Below, one piece after another: positions 9,794-18,508 of a stretch of 64,000 nt of DNA. The notes under the pieces were generated by a model, which saw only the letters and a list, made by a program, of their open reading frames with translations, made no database searches and was not told the DNA's origin. Within the stretch, counting starts at the first letter, position 1, and each line of letters begins with the position of its first letter. Origin of the DNA: Caldilineaceae bacterium (lineage in GTDB: Bacteria; Chloroflexota; Anaerolineae; Caldilineales; Caldilineaceae); assembly GCA_020634815.1 (NCBI GenBank), contig JACKBA010000018.1, positions 66,574 to 130,573 of the forward strand. Reading direction: 5' to 3'. Both the position numbers and the translations under genes were made by a program.

Positions 9794-10915
9794 ATGCAAC
9801 TCACGTACAAAATGCTCTGGTTCGCTGCGACGTTGCTGGTCGCGGCGGGTGTAAGTCTGTTTGCCGGCCCGCTTGCGGCCACTGGCGCCGTTGCGCATCA
9901 GCCAGCGGCTTTGCGCGTCGTCATCAAGCCGTTGACGCCTTTCGTCATGCCGTCCGGCGCCGCGTACGAAGGGTTCAGCATCGATCTTTGGCAGGAGATT
10001 GCCGCGCGCCTTGGCCGGGACTATGAGTACATCTACGTCGATACGATTGCCGAGCAACTCGCCACCGTTGCGGCCGGCGACGCCGACATTGCGATTACCG
10101 GCATCAGCATCACCAAGGCGCGCGAAGAAATCGTCGACTTCTCTCTGCCCTATTATCGAGCCGGCTTGCAGATGCTCACGCGTGCCGGCGACGGCTCGCA
10201 CTGGTCAGCGCCGCTGGCTATGTTGCAGTCCATGGTGTTATCGCCCGAGTTCACTTCCATAGTCGGCGGGCTGGCGCTTGTCATCATCTTCGTGGGACAC
10301 CTTTTCTGGCTCATTGAACGGTGGCGCAACCCGGATTTTCCGCGCAGCTATCTGCCCGGCGTCTGGGAAGGCGTCTGGTATACCATCGTGACGCTGGTGA
10401 CGGTGGGCTACGGCGACCGCACTGCCAAGAGTGTGCCCGGACGGCTGCTGGCGATCCTGTGGATGTTCATCAGCCTCTTTTTGGTCGCCAATTTAACGGC
10501 CAACATCACATCGCAACTGACACTCAGCCAATTCTACGGCAGCATCCGGAGCGAGGCCGACCTGCCCGGCAAACGCATCGCCACCGTCGCCAACAGCACC
10601 GCAGCCCAATATCTGGCCGACCGCCGCATTGCGTTTGCGAACGTGGAGGCAATCGAAGGTGCCTACGACCTGCTGGAGCGCAACGTCGTGGATGTGGTCG
10701 TCTATGACGCGCCTGTCCTGCTCTATTACGCGCACGGCGACGGTCTTGGCAGGGTGCAAGTGACGGGCGATCTCTTCGAATTGCAGCAGTATGGCATTGC
10801 CTTTCCGGCGCACAGCACCAATCGCGAGCCGGTCAATCGTGCCCTGCTCGAGATCATAGAGGACGGCACCTACGATCGCATCTACGGTCGCTGGTTTGAC
10901 GCGGCGCAGGAGTGA
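9794..10915 (+). CDS. GluR0-like ligand-gated potassium channel (ionotropic receptor)
   Basis: A signal peptide (about 1-32) is followed by a periplasmic amino-acid-binding lobe (LRVVIKPLTPFVMPSGAAYE, EGFSIDLWQEIAARLG, then DADIAITGISITKAREEIVD) ending near 145. A two-helix pore then interrupts the binding domain: TM1 IVGGLALVIIFVGHLFWLIE (about 155-175), pore loop with selectivity filter TVGYGD (about 203-208), TM2 LLAILWMFISLFLVANLT (about 217-234). The second lobe resumes at YGSIRSEADLPGKRIATVAN and runs to the end. This order matches bacterial glutamate receptor GluR0, with a potassium-channel filter. Binding of a small ligand, perhaps an amino acid, should open a K+ pore. The specific ligand cannot be told. 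Confidence 0.92.
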   Translation: MQLTYKMLWFAATLLVAAGVSLFAGPLAATGAVAHQPAALRVVIKPLTPFVMPSGAAYEGFSIDLWQEIAARLGRDYEYIYVDTIAEQLATVAAGDADIAITGISITKAREEIVDFSLPYYRAGLQMLTRAGDGSHWSAPLAMLQSMVLSPEFTSIVGGLALVIIFVGHLFWLIERWRNPDFPRSYLPGVWEGVWYTIVTLVTVGYGDRTAKSVPGRLLAILWMFISLFLVANLTANITSQLTLSQFYGSIRSEADLPGKRIATVANSTAAQYLADRRIAFANVEAIEGAYDLLERNVVDVVVYDAPVLLYYAHGDGLGRVQVTGDLFELQQYGIAFPAHSTNREPVNRALLEIIEDGTYDRIYGRWFDAAQE

Positions 10916-11072
10916 CGGTCGAGGCGAACCCCGCCGTCTGCACGATCTGCTGGAGTACGGTGGGTGGGAAGCCGGCGCGCCGGCTGGATCCGAACGATTC
11001 GCCAACGCCGCCGGTTCCGGCTACAATGCCTGGACAGCGCGTAACCTTTGCATCAACCAAGAGGAACAACCA

Positions 11073-12134
11073 ATGAAGGGCATTCGACTGCTGCTACTCT
11101 TCTTTCCGGTGGCCGTAGCCGCCGAACTGTTGCACTGGGGCGACCTCATCATCTTCGCCTCCGCGGCACTAGCGATCATCCCGATCGCCGGCGTCCTGGG
11201 CGAGGCAACCGAGGCGCTCGCCGAAAAGACCGGCCCGCAGATCGGCGGCCTGCTCAATGCCAGCCTGGGCAATGCGGCCGAGTTGATCATAACCGTCGTC
11301 GCCATCAGCGCCGGCAAGATCGCGCTGGTCAAGGCATCGATCATCGGTTCGATTCTGGGCAACCTGCTCTTCGTCCTGGGGCTGAGCCTGCTGCTGGGCG
11401 GGCTGAAACACGGCACGCAGAAGTTCGACCGCAGCCGCGTCTCTATCGACGCCACCATGGTGATCCTGGCGGCCATCGCCATCAGCATCCCGTCGCTCTT
11501 CAACGAGTTGATCGAGCCGAACTTCCAGCGTGTCGAGACGCTCAGCCTGACGACGGCCGTGGTCGTGCTGGGCATCTACGTGCTGTCGATCATCTACGCA
11601 CTGCGCCAGCCGCAAAACAACAACGCGCACGGCACATCGATCGAGCCGAGCCATGCCGGCCCGCACTGGGGCACCGGCCGCGCGCTGCTCATCATGGGCG
11701 TGGCCGTCGCCGGCCTGGCCGTCATGTCCGAGTTCCTCGTCGGTTCGCTGGAGGCGGTGACGGAGACTTTCGGGCTCAGTGAGTTTTTCGTGGGTATCAT
11801 CCTCGTGCCGATCATCGGCAACGTGGCCGAGCATCTCGTCGCCGTGCAGGTGGCATTGAAGAACCAGATGGATCTGAGCCTCTCCATTGCGCTCGGCTCC
11901 AGCCTCCAGATTGCGCTCTTCGTCGCGCCGCTGCTGGTCTTCATTTCGCTCTTTATGGGCAACCCCATGACGCTCGAGTTCAACCATCCGGAGATTCTCG
12001 CCATGGTGGCGGCGTCGATTATCGCTGCGCTGGTCGCCATCGACGGGCGTTCCAACTGGCTGGAAGGCGCGATGCTGATCGCCGTCTACCTGATTCTCGG
12101 TATCGGCTTCTTCTTCCTGCCGGCGATGATCTGA
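11073..12134 (+). CDS. cax: Calcium/proton antiporter, CAX family
   Basis: This 353-residue inner-membrane protein should exchange cytoplasmic Ca2+ for H+. Both diagnostic c-repeats are present with their acidic residues: GLLNASLGNAAELIITV near residue 65 and PIIGNVAEHLVAVQVAL near 250, in two inverted halves of about five helices each joined by a hydrophilic loop (RQPQNNNAHGTSIEPSHAGP). GEATEALAEKTGPQIGG precedes the first repeat, as in CaxA/Vcx1. The start is set by a GAGGAAC box six bases before the ATG. It lies 157 bases after the ligand-gated channel gene on the same strand, so the two could share a transcript. Confidence 0.93.
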   Translation: MKGIRLLLLFFPVAVAAELLHWGDLIIFASAALAIIPIAGVLGEATEALAEKTGPQIGGLLNASLGNAAELIITVVAISAGKIALVKASIIGSILGNLLFVLGLSLLLGGLKHGTQKFDRSRVSIDATMVILAAIAISIPSLFNELIEPNFQRVETLSLTTAVVVLGIYVLSIIYALRQPQNNNAHGTSIEPSHAGPHWGTGRALLIMGVAVAGLAVMSEFLVGSLEAVTETFGLSEFFVGIILVPIIGNVAEHLVAVQVALKNQMDLSLSIALGSSLQIALFVAPLLVFISLFMGNPMTLEFNHPEILAMVAASIIAALVAIDGRSNWLEGAMLIAVYLILGIGFFFLPAMI

Positions 12135-12177
12135 GTTGCCTGTGTAGGCAATGGGGCGCCCGTCTGAGCGCAGAGCG

Positions 12178-13383
12178 TCATGACTCCGGCGGGCGTTCCA
12201 GGGGTGGCGCGGTCGCGCTGAAATCGACGGCCACGCGCCCGGCATAGCTGCTCACCAGTTCCTGCACGCGCGCATAGTCCCACGATGCGACGATGAAGCC
12301 GACATGGTGCTTCTTGTGCAGGCGCCAGACCAACTCGGGGTCGTTGTAGGCGGAGGTATCGGGCCATTCCTGGCGCGCCAGCGAAACGACCAGCCCGGCA
12401 TAGTCGCTGCGCAACTCGGGCAACACGTAGGGTTCGCCGCGCACGTCGGCCACGACAGTGCGCGCCCACTCCGCCCACGGGTTGACATTGGTCGCGTACT
12501 CCACCAGCCGGTCGATGCCGGCGCCGCCCACGCGCGCTGCAATCTCCAGGAAGTAGTACTGCCCGTCCTCCTCGCTGCGGATGAACTCGGCGTGGGTGAC
12601 GCCGCGCTCCAGCCCCATGGCCGCGATCACCTGGCGGTTGATGGCGTGCAGCGCCGCTTCCACGTCGGTGCCGCGCAGCACGGTGCTGGAGGCGAAGACG
12701 CCGCCGCCGTGGTAGACCGCCATGGGCGGCAGGCCGTAGCGCTGCGCCGAGGCAAAGCGCACCTCGCCATCCCAAATCACTGAATCGACGTGAAAGACGT
12801 CGCCGGGGAGAAATTTCTCCAGCAGGAAGTAGCTCTGCCGGTCGCCCAGTTCGTTGAGCGCGTGCCATAGTTCGTCCGGCTGTTCGATCTTGCGGATGCC
12901 CATGGCGCTGGCCTCGGAGCGCGGCTTGAGCACCCACGGGCCGGGCACGCGGCCAAAGTAGTCGTTGATCGCCGCGTAATTGAAGACGGGCGTAAAGGCG
13001 GGCACGGGCACGCCCATCTGGCGGGCGCGGGTGCGCATGGCCAGCTTGTCGCGGAAGAAGCGCGCCTGCGATGCGCCGATGCCCGGCAGGCGGAAGTGCT
13101 CGCGCAGGTCGGCGGCCGTCTCCACGTCGTAGTCGTCGAGCGCCACGATGCGGTCGACTGCCCGCTCGCGCAGAAGGTAGGCGATGGAATGGGTGATGTC
13201 AGGCTGGCGCGCCAGGTTGGGGAAAGGCAGCATGTAGAACTCGTCGATGGCGTGGCGCGGCCACTCTTCGTGCTCCTGCTTCTGCGTCGTCACGAGGATG
13301 GTATGGCATCCCTGGCGCTTTGCCTCTTCGACAAAGATCCCGCCCTTGAAGTAGCTGGCAAGACAGAGAATGATCGGTGTCAT
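12178..13383 (-). CDS. ATP-grasp domain protein, copy 2
   Basis: A 401-residue ATP-grasp ligase-like protein. The N-terminal Rossmann-like part starts IILCLASYFKGGIFVEEAKR and includes IVALDDYDVETAADLREHF; the ATP-binding lobe has WVLKPRSEASAMGIRKI (nucleotide Lys), LLEKFLPGDVFHVDSVIW, and the metal site HAEFIRSEEDG with FLEIAARVGGAGID. It is closest to carbamoyl-phosphate-synthase-like ATP-grasp enzymes that join a carboxylate to an amine. It starts two bases after the stop of an equally long paralogue, so the pair is one operon. The substrate is unknown; no peptide, siderophore or purine partner gene is next to it. Confidence 0.85.
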   Translation of the reverse strand: MTPIILCLASYFKGGIFVEEAKRQGCHTILVTTQKQEHEEWPRHAIDEFYMLPFPNLARQPDITHSIAYLLRERAVDRIVALDDYDVETAADLREHFRLPGIGASQARFFRDKLAMRTRARQMGVPVPAFTPVFNYAAINDYFGRVPGPWVLKPRSEASAMGIRKIEQPDELWHALNELGDRQSYFLLEKFLPGDVFHVDSVIWDGEVRFASAQRYGLPPMAVYHGGGVFASSTVLRGTDVEAALHAINRQVIAAMGLERGVTHAEFIRSEEDGQYYFLEIAARVGGAGIDRLVEYATNVNPWAEWARTVVADVRGEPYVLPELRSDYAGLVVSLARQEWPDTSAYNDPELVWRLHKKHHVGFIVASWDYARVQELVSSYAGRVAVDFSATAPPLERPPES

Positions 13384-13385
13384 GG

Positions 13386-14591
13386 CTAGACCGGCCTTTC
13401 CCCTTCCTTGGGCGGCGCCGAGGCCATGAAGTCCTGCGCAATGCGCCCGGCATACTCGCCGATGAGTTGTTGCACGCGGTCATGGTCGGGCGATGCGGCG
13501 ATGAAGCCGACGTGGTGCTCCTTTTGCAGCCGCCAGACCAGCTCCGGGTCGTTGTAGGCGGAGGTGTCGGGCCACGGCTGGCGCGCCAGCGAGACGACGA
13601 GACCGGCATACTCCTGGTGCGTGGGCGGCAGCTCGTACTCCTGCTTGTTCAAGTGCGCCAGTTCCAGCCGCGCCCATTCGCGCCAGAGATTGATGCCCGT
13701 GGCATGCTCCAGCATGAGGTCGATGTTGGCGCCGCCGACACGGGCCGCGATCTCCAGGAAGTGGAAGGTGCCGTCAGCCTCGGCGCGGATGAACTCGGCG
13801 TGCGTGACGCCGCGCACCATGCCCATGGCGGCGATGACTTCGCGGTTGAGCGCCTGGAGCGCCTGCTCTTCGGGCGCGTGGTAGGGCAGGTTCCCCGTGA
13901 TGAAGACGCCGCCGCCCTGGTAGACGGCCATGGGTGGCAGGCCGTATTTGCTGCACACGGTGAAGAGCACCTTCTTGTTCCAGACGACGGAGTCAACGTG
14001 GAAAACGTCGCCCGGTACGAACTTCTCCAACACGTAGAAGGACTGGCGGTCGCCCAGTTCGTCAAGGATCGGCCACAACTCCTCGGCGCTGTTGACCTTG
14101 CGGATGCCCATGGAGCTGGCCTCGGAGCGCGGCTTGAGCACCCACGGCCCCGGCACGCGATGCATGTAGTCGCGCACGTCGTCGTAGTTGAGCACATGAA
14201 CGAACTCCGGCACGGGGATGCCCTCGTCACGCGCCTGCACGCGCATGGCCAGCTTGTCGCGGAAGTAGCGCGCGGTGGAGCCGCCCATGCCCGGCATGCG
14301 CAGATGCTCGCGCAGGTCGGCTACTGTCTCCACGTCAAAATCGTCGAGCGCGATGATGCGGTCGATCTTGCGATTGCGCGCCAGGAAGCTCACCGCGTTA
14401 GTGATATCCGGCTGCTTGAAAAGGTTGGCAAAGGGCATGACGAAGAACTCGTCGATGGCCTCGCGCGGCCATGCCTCGTGTTCCAGATCCTGCGACGTGA
14501 TCAGAATTGTGTGGCAGCCCAGGCGCTTGCATTCCTCCAGGAACGCGCCGCCTTTGAAGTAGCTGGCCAGACAGAGAATCGTGGGCGCCAT
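13386..14591 (-). CDS. ATP-grasp domain protein, copy 1
   Basis: First gene of the tandem pair, also 401 residues and colinear with its neighbour throughout: APTILCLASYFKGGAFLEEC, RIIALDDFDVETVADLREHL, WVLKPRSEASSMGIRKV, LEKFVPGDVFHVDSVVW, GVTHAEFIRAEADGTFHF, and LARQPWPDTSAYNDPELVW near the end. The conserved nucleotide Lys and metal-binding Glu are kept in both copies, which suggests both are active. I chose the ATG at 14591 because homology with the partner begins exactly there. The divergent promoter region upstream holds a perfect palindrome at 14688. Likely an ATP-dependent carboxylate-amine ligase of unknown product. Confidence 0.85.
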   Translation of the reverse strand: MAPTILCLASYFKGGAFLEECKRLGCHTILITSQDLEHEAWPREAIDEFFVMPFANLFKQPDITNAVSFLARNRKIDRIIALDDFDVETVADLREHLRMPGMGGSTARYFRDKLAMRVQARDEGIPVPEFVHVLNYDDVRDYMHRVPGPWVLKPRSEASSMGIRKVNSAEELWPILDELGDRQSFYVLEKFVPGDVFHVDSVVWNKKVLFTVCSKYGLPPMAVYQGGGVFITGNLPYHAPEEQALQALNREVIAAMGMVRGVTHAEFIRAEADGTFHFLEIAARVGGANIDLMLEHATGINLWREWARLELAHLNKQEYELPPTHQEYAGLVVSLARQPWPDTSAYNDPELVWRLQKEHHVGFIAASPDHDRVQQLIGEYAGRIAQDFMASAPPKEGERPV

Positions 14592-14687
14592 AGGCCGTGT
14601 CCTTGTGGGTGATGGAACGAATTGCCCACATGCTACCCAACTTTGGAGAACGTCACAAATCGCTGAAATCTCCAGAGCGCACGAGGC

Positions 14688-14706
14688 GTACCATCCAATG
14701 GTACAC
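14688..14706. promoter_or_regulatory. Palindromic element GTACCAT-CCA-ATGGTAC (copy C)
   Basis: A perfect 7-base inverted repeat with a 3-base loop lies between the divergent ATP-grasp operon (97 bases away) and the vWA lipoprotein gene (about 117 bases away). The 19-mer GTACCATCCAATGGTACAC occurs again, base for base, at 60859. The position suits an operator, or a piece of a dispersed repeat. Confidence 0.6.
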
Positions 14707-14822
14707 CCTCCCCGGTGCATTCACTGACACACATCTGGCGCTTGAAGTGTGCAGCCGGCCTGTCATGATGAGGACGAACAAGCGCAACGGTTCGGTCTCA
14801 TTCACAAACCAGGAGGACTCTC

Positions 14823-16394
14823 ATGAAACGCCATCAATTTCTCGCCAAGGTTGCCAGCTTCGTCCTTATCTCGTCGTTTGTGCTCAGCGGGTGCGGGGCT
14901 TCCAGCTATGCACCTCCGTCGGCGCCGGCTGCCGAGAACTACGCCGCTGCCCCGGCAATGGAGGCGCCGGCTGCCGCATCCGAACCCTACTACCCCGACG
15001 CGCCGTCCGATATGTTCTTTGAGGATTACGGCGTGCGCGGCTTCGTCACCACGGCCAAGGACAACCTGTCGACCTTTGCCGTCGACGTCGACACCGGCTC
15101 GTACACGGTTGCACGCAACTACGTGCAAGATGGCTGGCTGCCGCCCGAGGACGCCGTGCGCGCTGAGGAGTTCGTCAACTACTTCGATTACAAGTACTCG
15201 GTTCCCACCGCGGACGAGACCTTCGGCATCCACGTGGATGGTGCGGCGTCGCCCTTTGCCGACCGCCAGGCCAACCGCATGCTGCGCGTCGGCATCCAGG
15301 GCTACAGCGTGCCGGCCGATGAGCGGCAGGATGTGGCGCTCACCTTTGTCATCGACGTCTCCGGCTCCATGGACATGGAGAACCGGCTCGGGCTGGCCAA
15401 GCGGGCCCTCTACCTGCTCGTCAATGAACTGCGCCCGACCGACAGCGTCGCCATCGTGGTCTACGGCGACGCTGCCCGTACGGTACTGGACATGACGCCG
15501 GTGAGCGAGAAGCAGGTAATCCTGAACGCGATCAACCAGGTCTACGCCGAAGGCTCCACCAACGCGGCGGCCGGGCTGTGGCTGGGCTATCGACTCGCTT
15601 CCGAGCACTTCAACCCCGAGGCGACCAACCGGGTCATCCTTCTCTCTGACGGCGTCGCCAACGTGGGCGTCACCGGGCCGGGCGAGATCCTCGACGTCAT
15701 CAAGCGCCATGCGAATGAGGGGATCACGCTGACGACGGTCGGGCTGGGCATGGGCAACTATAACGACACGCTCATGGAGCAACTTGCCGACGACGGCGAC
15801 GGCTTCTATGCCTACGTCGACTCCATGAAGGAAGCCGAGCGCCTCTTTGTCGACGAACTGACCAGCACACTGCTGACCATCGCTAAGGACGCCAAGATCC
15901 AGGTCGAGTTCAATCCCGAGGTCGTGGAGCGCTATCGCCTGGTCGGCTACGAGAACCGCGACGTGGCCGACGACGACTTCCGCAACGACGAGGTCGACGC
16001 CGGCGAGATCGGCGCCGGGCATAGCGTCACCGCCCTCTACGAAATCGAGCTGCTGCCGGGCAGTGAGGTTCCGGAGGCCCTCATCGCCACCGTGCGCATG
16101 CGCTGGGAGGAGATGGGCAGCGGCGAAGTTATCGAGATGGAGCAGCCCTTCACCGTGGGCGAGTTGGCCGGCAGCTTCGATACGAGCGAACCCCGCTTCC
16201 AACTGGCCGTGGCCGTTGCCGAGTACGCCGAACTGCTCAAGCGCAGCCCGTACGCCTGGGAAGGCTCGCTGGCCGACCTCAGCGCCGAGGTGCAGCGCAT
16301 CGATGATGCCATCACGGCACAGGAAGGCGCCGGCGATGAAGATGTGGCCGAACTGGCGCAGCTCATCTGGCTGGCCGACAGCCTGCAAGACTGA
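14823..16394 (+). CDS. von Willebrand factor A lipoprotein (YfbK family)
   Basis: A lipoprotein signal with lipobox LSGC near residue 24 anchors this 523-residue protein to the membrane outer face. A low-complexity Ala/Pro linker precedes the YfbK-type N-terminal region (NLSTFAVDVDTGSYTVARNY near 90), then a vWA domain from about 175 with the MIDAS motif DVSGSMDMENRLGLAKRAL and the later LSDGVANVGVTGPGE. The C-terminal third (AKIQVEFNPEVVERYRLVGY) matches DUF3520. Such proteins bind divalent cations and probably protein partners; their exact role is not known. It is transcribed away from the ATP-grasp operon and ends before a hairpin. Confidence 0.92.
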   Translation: MKRHQFLAKVASFVLISSFVLSGCGASSYAPPSAPAAENYAAAPAMEAPAAASEPYYPDAPSDMFFEDYGVRGFVTTAKDNLSTFAVDVDTGSYTVARNYVQDGWLPPEDAVRAEEFVNYFDYKYSVPTADETFGIHVDGAASPFADRQANRMLRVGIQGYSVPADERQDVALTFVIDVSGSMDMENRLGLAKRALYLLVNELRPTDSVAIVVYGDAARTVLDMTPVSEKQVILNAINQVYAEGSTNAAAGLWLGYRLASEHFNPEATNRVILLSDGVANVGVTGPGEILDVIKRHANEGITLTTVGLGMGNYNDTLMEQLADDGDGFYAYVDSMKEAERLFVDELTSTLLTIAKDAKIQVEFNPEVVERYRLVGYENRDVADDDFRNDEVDAGEIGAGHSVTALYEIELLPGSEVPEALIATVRMRWEEMGSGEVIEMEQPFTVGELAGSFDTSEPRFQLAVAVAEYAELLKRSPYAWEGSLADLSAEVQRIDDAITAQEGAGDEDVAELAQLIWLADSLQD

Positions 16395-16734
16395 ACAATT
16401 CTCGATACCATACCACCGGCGGGCCGCCAGGAATCCCTGGCGGCCCGTTCGTTATGTGGCCTCGTCGCTGCGCTCAGGTTGCGTCCCAATGTCGGCGGCG
16501 CGCGTCTGGGCCGGCTTCGCTAATTTGGGACGCCCCGGCGCTCAAACGCGATTGCCGGAAACCGTGCTTCGATTTATGATGCATGCGCGCGGATGACAGG
16601 CCACGCTTACCGCAACGCGGTGTGTCGCCGCCATCAACCCACCCATCGGTATGGACAGCGTGCTGCCGGCTGAATCGGCCGGTTGGCATGGTCAAGACAG
16701 CGCCGGCATGTGCTGAAACGGACAGGATTTTGCC
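16395..16734. other. Intergenic region
   Basis: This 340-base gap holds the hairpin at 16421 and presumably the promoter of the following membrane protein gene. I see no open reading frame worth calling, no repeat and no RNA signature in the rest. Confidence 0.5.
16421..16446 (+). terminator. Terminator-like hairpin
   Basis: GGGCCGCCAGG and CCTGGCGGCCC form a perfect 11-base stem with a four-base loop 27 bases after the vWA gene. The downstream tract (GTTCGTTATG) is only weakly T-rich, so it may end transcription inefficiently or protect the 3' end. Confidence 0.65.
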
Positions 16735-17418
16735 ATGGAAATGATTCAAGAGTTCTTTACCTATATTGACCATTTGTTCCAGGTCATCAATCATGCCTTG
16801 CGCATGGACCCGCGCCTCTATGAGATTGTCAGCACCAACCGCAATTCGACCTGGCTCGTGCTGGGCGTGGTCTTTCTCGCCGGCGCATCGACGCTGCTTG
16901 GCCAGAGCGTCGTGCTCTTCGTCAATCGCGTGCGACGCGGGCGATTCATCATGAGCCTCGTCCTCAACGGGATCATCTACATCGTCAGCTATTTTGTCTG
17001 GGGCGTGACAATTGCCTTGATTGGGCTGCTGATTTTCCCGACCGAACTCAACGGCTGGTCCGTCGTGCGCATGGTCGGACTCAGCACGGCTCCCCTGATC
17101 TTTGGCTTCTTCATCCTCATTCCCTGGATGGGTCCATTTATCGGCAAGATTCTCAACATCTGGGGATTCCTGATTCTGGTTTCGGTGGTAGAGTTCGGCT
17201 TCCAGGTCGGTCTGTGGCGAGCGTTGATCGTTGTGGGCATTGGCTGGCTGCTGATGACGCTGCTCACCAACTTGATCGGCAAACCCGTCATCGCCCTGCG
17301 CAACAGGGTCTGGCACATGGTGGCCGGCACGACGCTCGATGCCGACACGCAGGATCTGCTCCTTCAGTTCAGCCGGTCAGGTGACGCGCCGGCCCTCTTG
17401 CAGGGAGGCAAGGAATGA
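16735..17418 (+). CDS. Integral membrane protein of unknown function (Yip1-like topology)
   Basis: The 227-residue product has an N-terminal amphipathic segment and about five hydrophobic helices (STWLVLGVVFLAGASTLLGQ, FIMSLVLNGIIYIVSYFVWG, VTIALIGLLIFPTEL, LSTAPLIFGFFILIPWMGPF, ILNIWGFLILVSVVEFGFQV, ALIVVGIGWLLMTLLTNLIG), then a soluble tail. The layout resembles Yip1/DUF1282-type proteins, though no defining motif is certain. Its stop overlaps the start of the next gene as ATGA, so it should work with that hydrolase-like protein. Confidence 0.7.
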   Translation: MEMIQEFFTYIDHLFQVINHALRMDPRLYEIVSTNRNSTWLVLGVVFLAGASTLLGQSVVLFVNRVRRGRFIMSLVLNGIIYIVSYFVWGVTIALIGLLIFPTELNGWSVVRMVGLSTAPLIFGFFILIPWMGPFIGKILNIWGFLILVSVVEFGFQVGLWRALIVVGIGWLLMTLLTNLIGKPVIALRNRVWHMVAGTTLDADTQDLLLQFSRSGDAPALLQGGKE

Positions 17419-18494
17419 TTACCTATCTCATAATTGGTGCGTTCCTGCTTCTCTTCGTTACTGCTGCGCTGGCGCCGATGGAATCGCTCGGCTGGTGGGC
17501 GGGCTGGTCGCGCGAAGGGACAAAAGAGGGGCCGTCCGAGCTGTCGGCAGCCGAGGCAACGGCTGCGCCGGTCGACGAGCCCGACATGTACGTCATCTAC
17601 CTCTCCGGTATCGGCGCGATTTCGGGCGACTCGTTCCCTGACGAGGAATACCCCTTCCTGCACGGGCTGGAAGAACGGCTGCCGACGGCCAAGGTCATCA
17701 CCGATGTCTATCCGTACTCCGTGACCAACAACGGACTGACCGGCCAGCGTATGTTCTCGAAAGCGTGGCAGCAGGTCGAAAAGCTGCGCTTGAAGAACCC
17801 GAACAGCCTGCTGGGTATGTTCATCAACCTGCGCAACGCCCTGCAGATGTTCGTTTCCGCCGACCGTCGTTACGGCCCAATCTATAACCTGGGCATCGCC
17901 AACGAAATTTACCGCGTGCTGTTGGAGAAAGGCTACCGTCCCGCAGGCAAACGCCCCATCATCCTGCTTGGCTGGAGCGGCGGCGGGCAGATCTCCATCG
18001 GGGCGGCGGCCTACCTGGCGGAGCTGCCCAGCCCGATCTATGTGATCTCGCTGGGCGGTATGCTCTCGGACGATCCCGGCATCGAGAAGCTGACCCACCT
18101 CTGGCATCTTTACGGCGTGGCCGACCCGTTGCAGGCGCTGGGCGGCGTGCTCTATGCCGGGCGCTGGCCCATCATGCCGCAGTCGCCATGGAACCAGACC
18201 ATGGCAAACGGGCGCATCGACATCATCTGCCTGGGCGCCTATGCCCACAACGGCAAGGGCAACTACTTCGACATGGAGACCAAGCTGCCCAACGATGCGC
18301 GGGGCCGCACGCACGGCCAGAAGACACTGGACACCATCCAGCACATCCTGACCGACCAGGGGTTGATGGAACGACCAGGCAATCTGGCGACCGCGCTCAC
18401 CGCAGCGGAGCCTGCCGATGCGCTACCCGTGCCGACGGCGGAGCCTGCGCCGGCCCGTGAGGACGAAAACGCCGCGGCAGATCCCTCGATCTGA
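17415..18494 (+). CDS. Membrane-anchored alpha/beta-hydrolase-like protein
   Basis: One N-terminal helix (YLIIGAFLLLFVTAALAPME) anchors a 359-residue protein. The soluble part has MYVIYLSGIGAISGDSF near residue 56, IILLGWSGGGQISIGAAAYL near 182, and GRIDIICLGAYAHNGKGNYF near 270. GWSGG fits the nucleophile elbow GxSxG of serine hydrolases with Ser near 187, and the late His in YAHNGKGNYF could complete a triad. An acidic, Ala/Pro-rich tail follows. It overlaps the upstream membrane protein by ATGA. Substrate not identifiable; the call rests on the elbow and fold order. Confidence 0.7.
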   Translation: MITYLIIGAFLLLFVTAALAPMESLGWWAGWSREGTKEGPSELSAAEATAAPVDEPDMYVIYLSGIGAISGDSFPDEEYPFLHGLEERLPTAKVITDVYPYSVTNNGLTGQRMFSKAWQQVEKLRLKNPNSLLGMFINLRNALQMFVSADRRYGPIYNLGIANEIYRVLLEKGYRPAGKRPIILLGWSGGGQISIGAAAYLAELPSPIYVISLGGMLSDDPGIEKLTHLWHLYGVADPLQALGGVLYAGRWPIMPQSPWNQTMANGRIDIICLGAYAHNGKGNYFDMETKLPNDARGRTHGQKTLDTIQHILTDQGLMERPGNLATALTAAEPADALPVPTAEPAPAREDENAAADPSI

Positions 18495-18508
18495 CCGGCA
18501 AATCTTAC

